Shown: positions 48,550 through 52,368 of the stretch, piece by piece | How positions within the stretch are numbered: the stretch's first letter is position 1 | Layout of the letters: each line of letters begins with the position of its first letter | Source of the DNA: Massilia sp. ZL223 | Lineage (GTDB): Bacteria; Pseudomonadota; Gammaproteobacteria; Burkholderiales; Burkholderiaceae_D | Assembly (NCBI RefSeq): GCF_018119395.1 | Contig: NZ_JAGPWD010000041.1 | Coordinates: 1 to 52,368, forward strand | DNA: 52,368 nt | Direction of reading: 5' to 3' | Translations under genes and position numbers: made by a program | Notes under the pieces: generated by a model | Seen by the model: the letters and a program-made list of their open reading frames with translations, nothing else | What the model was told of the DNA's origin: nothing | Databases searched by the model: none

Positions 48550-50960
48550 TGCGTCGACTCCAAGTGGGGGCCCTGCTGGCGGCTCTCGTACTGCCCGTGG
48601 CCCTGCAGGCCGCGCCGGCGGACAACAGCATGCCGGTGAACACCTTCATCGGCACCCAGGACGAAGGCAATACCTTCCCCGGCGCCTCGGCTCCCTTCGG
48701 CATGATCCAGGTCGGCCCGATCACCGACCACTACGCCGGCTACCGCTACAGCGACAAGAAGATCCGCGGCTTCGGCCACTCCTTCCTGTCCGGCGCCGGC
48801 TGCTGGGAGCAGGGCGGCCAGCTGTCGGTGCTGCCGGTCACCGGCACCATCGGCCCGGGCGGCAACTTCGACACCAAGAAGCCGGACACCTTCAACCACA
48901 AGACCTATGCCGCCGAGTACACCCATGAGGGCGAAGTCGGCCAGGCCGGCTACTACAAGGTCAAGCTGACCAGCTACGGCGGCATCACGGCCGAGGCGAC
49001 CGCGCTGACCCGCGCCGCCGCCGAGCGCTACACCTTCGACGCGAAAGCCGGCGCCGGCCACGTGCTGCTCAACCTGGGCCAGGCCAACGAGCGCCATTCC
49101 GTGATCGGCAGCGAAGTGCGCGTCGTGGGCGACCGCGCCGTCGAAGGCCGGATCATCACCAGGAGCTTCTGCGGCGGCGCCAAGTACGCCACCTGGTTCC
49201 GCATGGAGTTCGACCGTCCCTTCGCCGCGCGCGGCATCTGGGACGACCGCGCCGGCTGGGCCAACGTGGACGGCCCCAGCCAGCAGGGCGAGGCCAAGCC
49301 GCACGGCGTCTGGCTGAGCTTCGACCTCAAGGACGGACAATCCGTCACCGCCGTCAGCGCGATCTCGCACGTGGACGCGGAAGGCGCGCGCATCAACCTG
49401 AAGGCCGAAGGGATGGAAGGCGGCAAGCCGATGAGCTTCGACGCCATGAAGGCCAAGGCGCAAGCCAACTGGCAGCGCGAACTGGGCAGCGTGCGCATCG
49501 AGGGCGGCAGCAACGACGACCGCACCGTGTTCTACACCGCGCTCTACCACGCGCTGCTGCAGCCGCTGACCGGCAACGACGCCGACGGCCGCTACCGCGG
49601 CTACGACGACGTGGTCCACACCGCCAAGGACTGGACCTATTACGAGTTCTTCTCGCTGTGGGACACCTACCGCGCCCAGAACCAGCTGCTGGCCCTGCTG
49701 CGTCCGCAGCGTGCGCGCGACATCGCCAACTCGGTGCTGAAGATCCGCGAGCAGAGCGGCTGGCTGCCGCGCTGGGGCTACGCCAACTTCGAGACCAACA
49801 TCATGACCGGCGACCCGGTCACGCCTTTCCTGGTCGACCTGTGGCGCTTCGGCGCACTGAAGGGCCGCGAGCGCGAAGCCTACACGGCGCTGCGCGAGAA
49901 CGCCTTCGGCGTGCCGGCCTTCGGCATCCGCCCGCAGGGCCGTTCGGGCAATCCGAGCTACCTGCGCCAGGGCTTCGTCCAGTATGACCGCGGCTTCATT
50001 TCCAAGGGCATGGACACCGACCCGCACCACGGCGCCTCGGCGACCCTGGAATACGCGCTGGCCGACAGCTCGCTGGCGACCATGGCCAAGGCCCTTGGCC
50101 ACACCAAGGATGCCCAGGTGCTGGCGCAGCGCGCCCTGAACTGGAAGAAGGTCTGGGACCCGAACGTCGTCGACGAGCCGACCGGCCAGCGCGGCTTCCC
50201 GCGTCCGCGCCTGCTGGACGGCAGCTGGTTCGCCGACGTCGGCAGCGGCTTCGACCCGCGCGGCGACCATGGCTTCCACGAAGGCACCGCATGGCAGTAC
50301 CAGTGGCTGGTGCCGCAGGACGTGCCGGGCCTGGCCGCGGCGATGGGCGGCACTTCCCAGGCGCTGCGCCGCCTGGACCAGTTCTTCGACTACGAGGCGC
50401 TGGTGGCCGATCCGGCCGCCGTTCGCAAGTCGTGGGTGGTGGGACCGTACAGCTACTACAGCCAGTTCCGCTACAACCCGAACAACGAACCCGACCTGCA
50501 TTCGCCCTGGATGTACACCCTGATGGGCCAGCCGTGGAAGACCACCACCGTGCTGCGCGCGGCCGAGACCCTGTTCGGCAACGGCCCGAGCGGCGTGACC
50601 GGCAACGACGACCTGGGCACCATGTCGGCCTGGTACCTGTTCAGCGCGCTGGGCATTTATCCGGACGTCCCGGGCAGCGGCCGCTTCCTGCTGCATGCGC
50701 CGCGCTTCTCGCGCGCCGAGATCGACCTGGCGCCGGGCCGCGTCCTGCGCATCGAAGCGCCGGAAGCCAAGCCGGGTGAGCGCCGCTACGTGCAGTCGGT
50801 GAATTACGCAGGCCGCCCGGTCTCGCGCGTCTGGCTGGACTGGGAGCAGCTGCAGTCCGCCGGCACGATCAGCTACAAGCTGGCGCCACAGCCGGACACC
50901 GCGGGCTGGGGCACGCGCGCCGCCGACCTGCCGAAGGCCCCCGCAGGCCTGGCCCGCTAA
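48549..50960 (+). CDS. GH92 alpha-mannosidase, exported
   Basis: An 803-residue glycoside hydrolase family 92 enzyme, a Ca2+-dependent exo-alpha-mannosidase (mostly alpha-1,2 or alpha-1,3). Signal peptide ~1-21 (QVGALLAALVLPVALQAA). The N-terminal beta domain starts VNTFIGTQDEGNTFPGASAP, a strong GH92 hallmark with the FGMIQVGP follow-on. The (alpha/alpha)6 domain has FSLWDTYRAQNQLLALLRP, GYANFETNIMTGDPVTPFLV, GFHEGTAWQYQWLVPQD and the signature GNDDLGTMSAWYLFSALGIY. Length is normal. It should trim mannose from high-mannose glycans or mannan in the periplasm or outside. The start overlaps the kinase stop. Confidence 0.95.
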   Translation: MRRLQVGALLAALVLPVALQAAPADNSMPVNTFIGTQDEGNTFPGASAPFGMIQVGPITDHYAGYRYSDKKIRGFGHSFLSGAGCWEQGGQLSVLPVTGTIGPGGNFDTKKPDTFNHKTYAAEYTHEGEVGQAGYYKVKLTSYGGITAEATALTRAAAERYTFDAKAGAGHVLLNLGQANERHSVIGSEVRVVGDRAVEGRIITRSFCGGAKYATWFRMEFDRPFAARGIWDDRAGWANVDGPSQQGEAKPHGVWLSFDLKDGQSVTAVSAISHVDAEGARINLKAEGMEGGKPMSFDAMKAKAQANWQRELGSVRIEGGSNDDRTVFYTALYHALLQPLTGNDADGRYRGYDDVVHTAKDWTYYEFFSLWDTYRAQNQLLALLRPQRARDIANSVLKIREQSGWLPRWGYANFETNIMTGDPVTPFLVDLWRFGALKGREREAYTALRENAFGVPAFGIRPQGRSGNPSYLRQGFVQYDRGFISKGMDTDPHHGASATLEYALADSSLATMAKALGHTKDAQVLAQRALNWKKVWDPNVVDEPTGQRGFPRPRLLDGSWFADVGSGFDPRGDHGFHEGTAWQYQWLVPQDVPGLAAAMGGTSQALRRLDQFFDYEALVADPAAVRKSWVVGPYSYYSQFRYNPNNEPDLHSPWMYTLMGQPWKTTTVLRAAETLFGNGPSGVTGNDDLGTMSAWYLFSALGIYPDVPGSGRFLLHAPRFSRAEIDLAPGRVLRIEAPEAKPGERRYVQSVNYAGRPVSRVWLDWEQLQSAGTISYKLAPQPDTAGWGTRAADLPKAPAGLAR

Positions 50961-50993
50961 GGCAACACATAAAAAATAGTTAGGAGACTCCAC

Positions 50994-52295
50994 ATGGAAC
51001 ACATTTCGCAGCCAGTGCGGCTGCAGCAAACGCAGGCGCAAGCCGGGAACACCGGCCCGCTGATCATCGTCACTCTCCTGTTCTTCATGTGGGGTCTGCT
51101 GACGGCGCTGAACGACGTCCTGATTCCGCACTTGAAGGAGCTGTACACGCTCAGCTACGTGCAGGCGATGCTGGTGCAGTTCTGCTTCTTCGGCGCCTAC
51201 TTCCTGGTGTCGCTGCCGGCGGGCGCCCTGATCAAGAAGATCGGCTACCAGAACGGCGCCGTCGCCGGCCTGGTGATCGCGGCCATCGGCTGCGCGCTGT
51301 TCTACCCCGCCTCCCAGAGCGGCTACGGGCTGTTCCTGTTCGGCTTCTTCGTGCTGGCGGCCGGCATCACGGTGCTGCAGGTGGCGGCCAATCCCTACGT
51401 GACCGTGCTGGGCGACCCGCGCAACGCGTCGAGCCGCCTGAACCTGACCCAGGCTTTCAACTCGCTGGGCACCACGATCGCCCCGGCCCTCGGCGGCTTC
51501 CTGATCCTGTCGGGCAGCGTGCTGGGCGCGGCGGAACTGGCGCAGCTGCCGGCTGCCGAGCAGCTTGCCTACCGTGCGGCCCAGGCGGCCAGCGTCCAGG
51601 GACCTTACCTGGCCCTGGCCGGCGCGCTGCTGGTGCTGGCGCTGCTGTTCGCCTTCGCCCGCCTGCCGAAGATCGAGCACACCGACGACGCCACCGCCGC
51701 TACCGGCGCCGCCGCCAAGAGCTCGGTGCTGGCGCATCGCCACCTGGTGCTGGGCACCATCGGCATCTTCCTGTACGTCGGCGCCGAGGTCAGCATCGGC
51801 AGCTTCCTGATCAACTTTTTCGGCGAGCCGCAGATCGCGGGACTGAGCCATGCCGCCGCGGCCCACTACGTCAGCTATTACTGGGGCGGCGCCATGATCG
51901 GCCGCTTCATCGGCTTCGCGGTCATCCGCTACGTCAGCCCGGGCAAGGCGCTGGCCTTCAACTCCGCCGCCTCGGTCGCGCTGGTAATGGTCGCCATCTT
52001 CGGCCAGGGCCAGGCCGCCATGTGGGCGATCATCGCGGTCGGCCTGTTCAACTCGATCATGTTCCCGACCATCTTCAGCATGGCCCTGTACCGCCTCGGT
52101 AAATTCACCGGCCAGGCTTCGGGCATCCTGTGCATGGCCATCGTCGGCGGCGCCGTGGTGCCCTTCGCTCAGGGCCTGCTGGCCGACACCATCGGCCTGC
52201 AATGGTCCTTCGTGGTGCCGGCGGCATGCTACGCCTTCATCCTGTACTTCGGCCTGAAGTACGCGGGCCTGTACCAGCAGGGCGAACACGCCTGA
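50994..52295 (+). CDS. FHS-type sugar:H+ symporter (FucP/GluP-like)
   Basis: A 433-residue, 12-span major facilitator of the fucose-galactose-glucose-mannose symporter group. Landmarks: FFMWGLLTALNDVLIPHLKE in span 1 (with the Asn-Asp pair used in proton coupling), FFGAYFLVSLPAGALIKKIG, VLQVAANPYVTVLGDP, SSRLNLTQAFNSLGTTIAPA and FLYVGAEVSIGSFLINFF. It probably imports mannose (or glucose/fructose) across the inner membrane for the cytoplasmic isomerase and kinase. TAGGAGA precedes the ATG, 33 bases after the GH92 stop, so it ends the operon. Only ~70 artefact-like bases follow. Confidence 0.92.
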   Translation: MEHISQPVRLQQTQAQAGNTGPLIIVTLLFFMWGLLTALNDVLIPHLKELYTLSYVQAMLVQFCFFGAYFLVSLPAGALIKKIGYQNGAVAGLVIAAIGCALFYPASQSGYGLFLFGFFVLAAGITVLQVAANPYVTVLGDPRNASSRLNLTQAFNSLGTTIAPALGGFLILSGSVLGAAELAQLPAAEQLAYRAAQAASVQGPYLALAGALLVLALLFAFARLPKIEHTDDATAATGAAAKSSVLAHRHLVLGTIGIFLYVGAEVSIGSFLINFFGEPQIAGLSHAAAAHYVSYYWGGAMIGRFIGFAVIRYVSPGKALAFNSAASVALVMVAIFGQGQAAMWAIIAVGLFNSIMFPTIFSMALYRLGKFTGQASGILCMAIVGGAVVPFAQGLLADTIGLQWSFVVPAACYAFILYFGLKYAGLYQQGEHA

Positions 52296-52300
52296 TTGAT

Positions 52301-52368
<68 letters not shown>

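Noticed and set aside
48432..52289. A 1285-codon open frame antisense to GH92 and the sugar permease
   Set aside because: It spans two well-supported genes and the gap between them and carries no recognisable domain; a shadow of high-GC coding.

Overview
The window is about 52 kb of roughly two-thirds GC DNA with dense, short-spaced genes. The gene families point to a betaproteobacterium of the Oxalobacteraceae, most like the Massilia/Telluria group: a DUF2058 protein, LytS/LytTR, PuuD-type urate oxidation, NasS/NasT-controlled assimilatory nitrate reduction, and a TonB-receptor glycan locus with a tryptophan-halogenase-like gene. That placement is inferred from gene content only; there is no rRNA gene to confirm it. 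The first ~40 and last ~70 bases are homopolymer-rich and look like assembly or padding artefacts. I see no tRNA, rRNA, CRISPR array, insertion sequence or prophage.

Layout. (1) 54-5640: housekeeping and small genes (DUF2058, VOC protein, DUF2076, an 88-residue unknown), a three-gene operon of small membrane protein, LytS-type kinase and LytTR regulator, then a GNAT/TonB-like pair. (2) 5868-18742: nitrogen and nucleobase catabolism. Beta-alanine-type aminotransferase, CoA-acylating semialdehyde dehydrogenase, a PreT-like oxidoreductase without its Fe-S domain and an NCS1 permease look like the lower half of reductive pyrimidine degradation. A UraD-AllC fusion, a LysR regulator, the membrane urate oxidase PuuD and an unusual M20 protein form a urate/allantoate block. 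(3) 18761-23370: two exported proteins on the minus strand (RIFT-barrel/toroid protein of unknown role, S9 peptidase). (4) 23550-34129: two 35-residue ORFs, then nasT-nasS and a nitrate assimilation operon (transporter, nirB, nirD, FAD oxidoreductase, nitrate reductase). The operon is preceded by a textbook sigma-54 promoter, two hexaloop hairpins of the ANTAR-target type and an intrinsic terminator, so the whole NasT antitermination device can be read directly. (5) 34152-36442: a minus-strand pair of a DUF6345 protein with a caspase-like His-Gly/Ser-Cys arrangement and a prodomain-like partner, next to a leftover methyl-accepting chemotaxis protein tail. This is the least described part of the window. 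(6) 36443-52295: a dienelactone hydrolase, then a mannoside utilisation locus: TonB receptor, halogenase-like flavoprotein, GH2 beta-mannosidase, LacI regulator, AGE-family isomerase, PfkB kinase, GH92 alpha-mannosidase and an FHS-type sugar permease.

How the genes work together. In region 6 the GH92 and GH2 enzymes would release mannose, the receptor and permease would import glycan and sugar, and the AGE isomerase plus kinase would turn mannose into fructose and then fructose 6-phosphate. Two sigma-70 promoters in this locus, one before the receptor and one before lacI, are each bracketed by an upstream and a downstream copy of a GTTT-N4-AAAC-type element, suggesting one repressor controls both halves by looping. 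In region 4 nitrogen limitation (sigma-54) and nitrate/nitrite (NasS/NasT) are integrated over about 130 bases of leader DNA.
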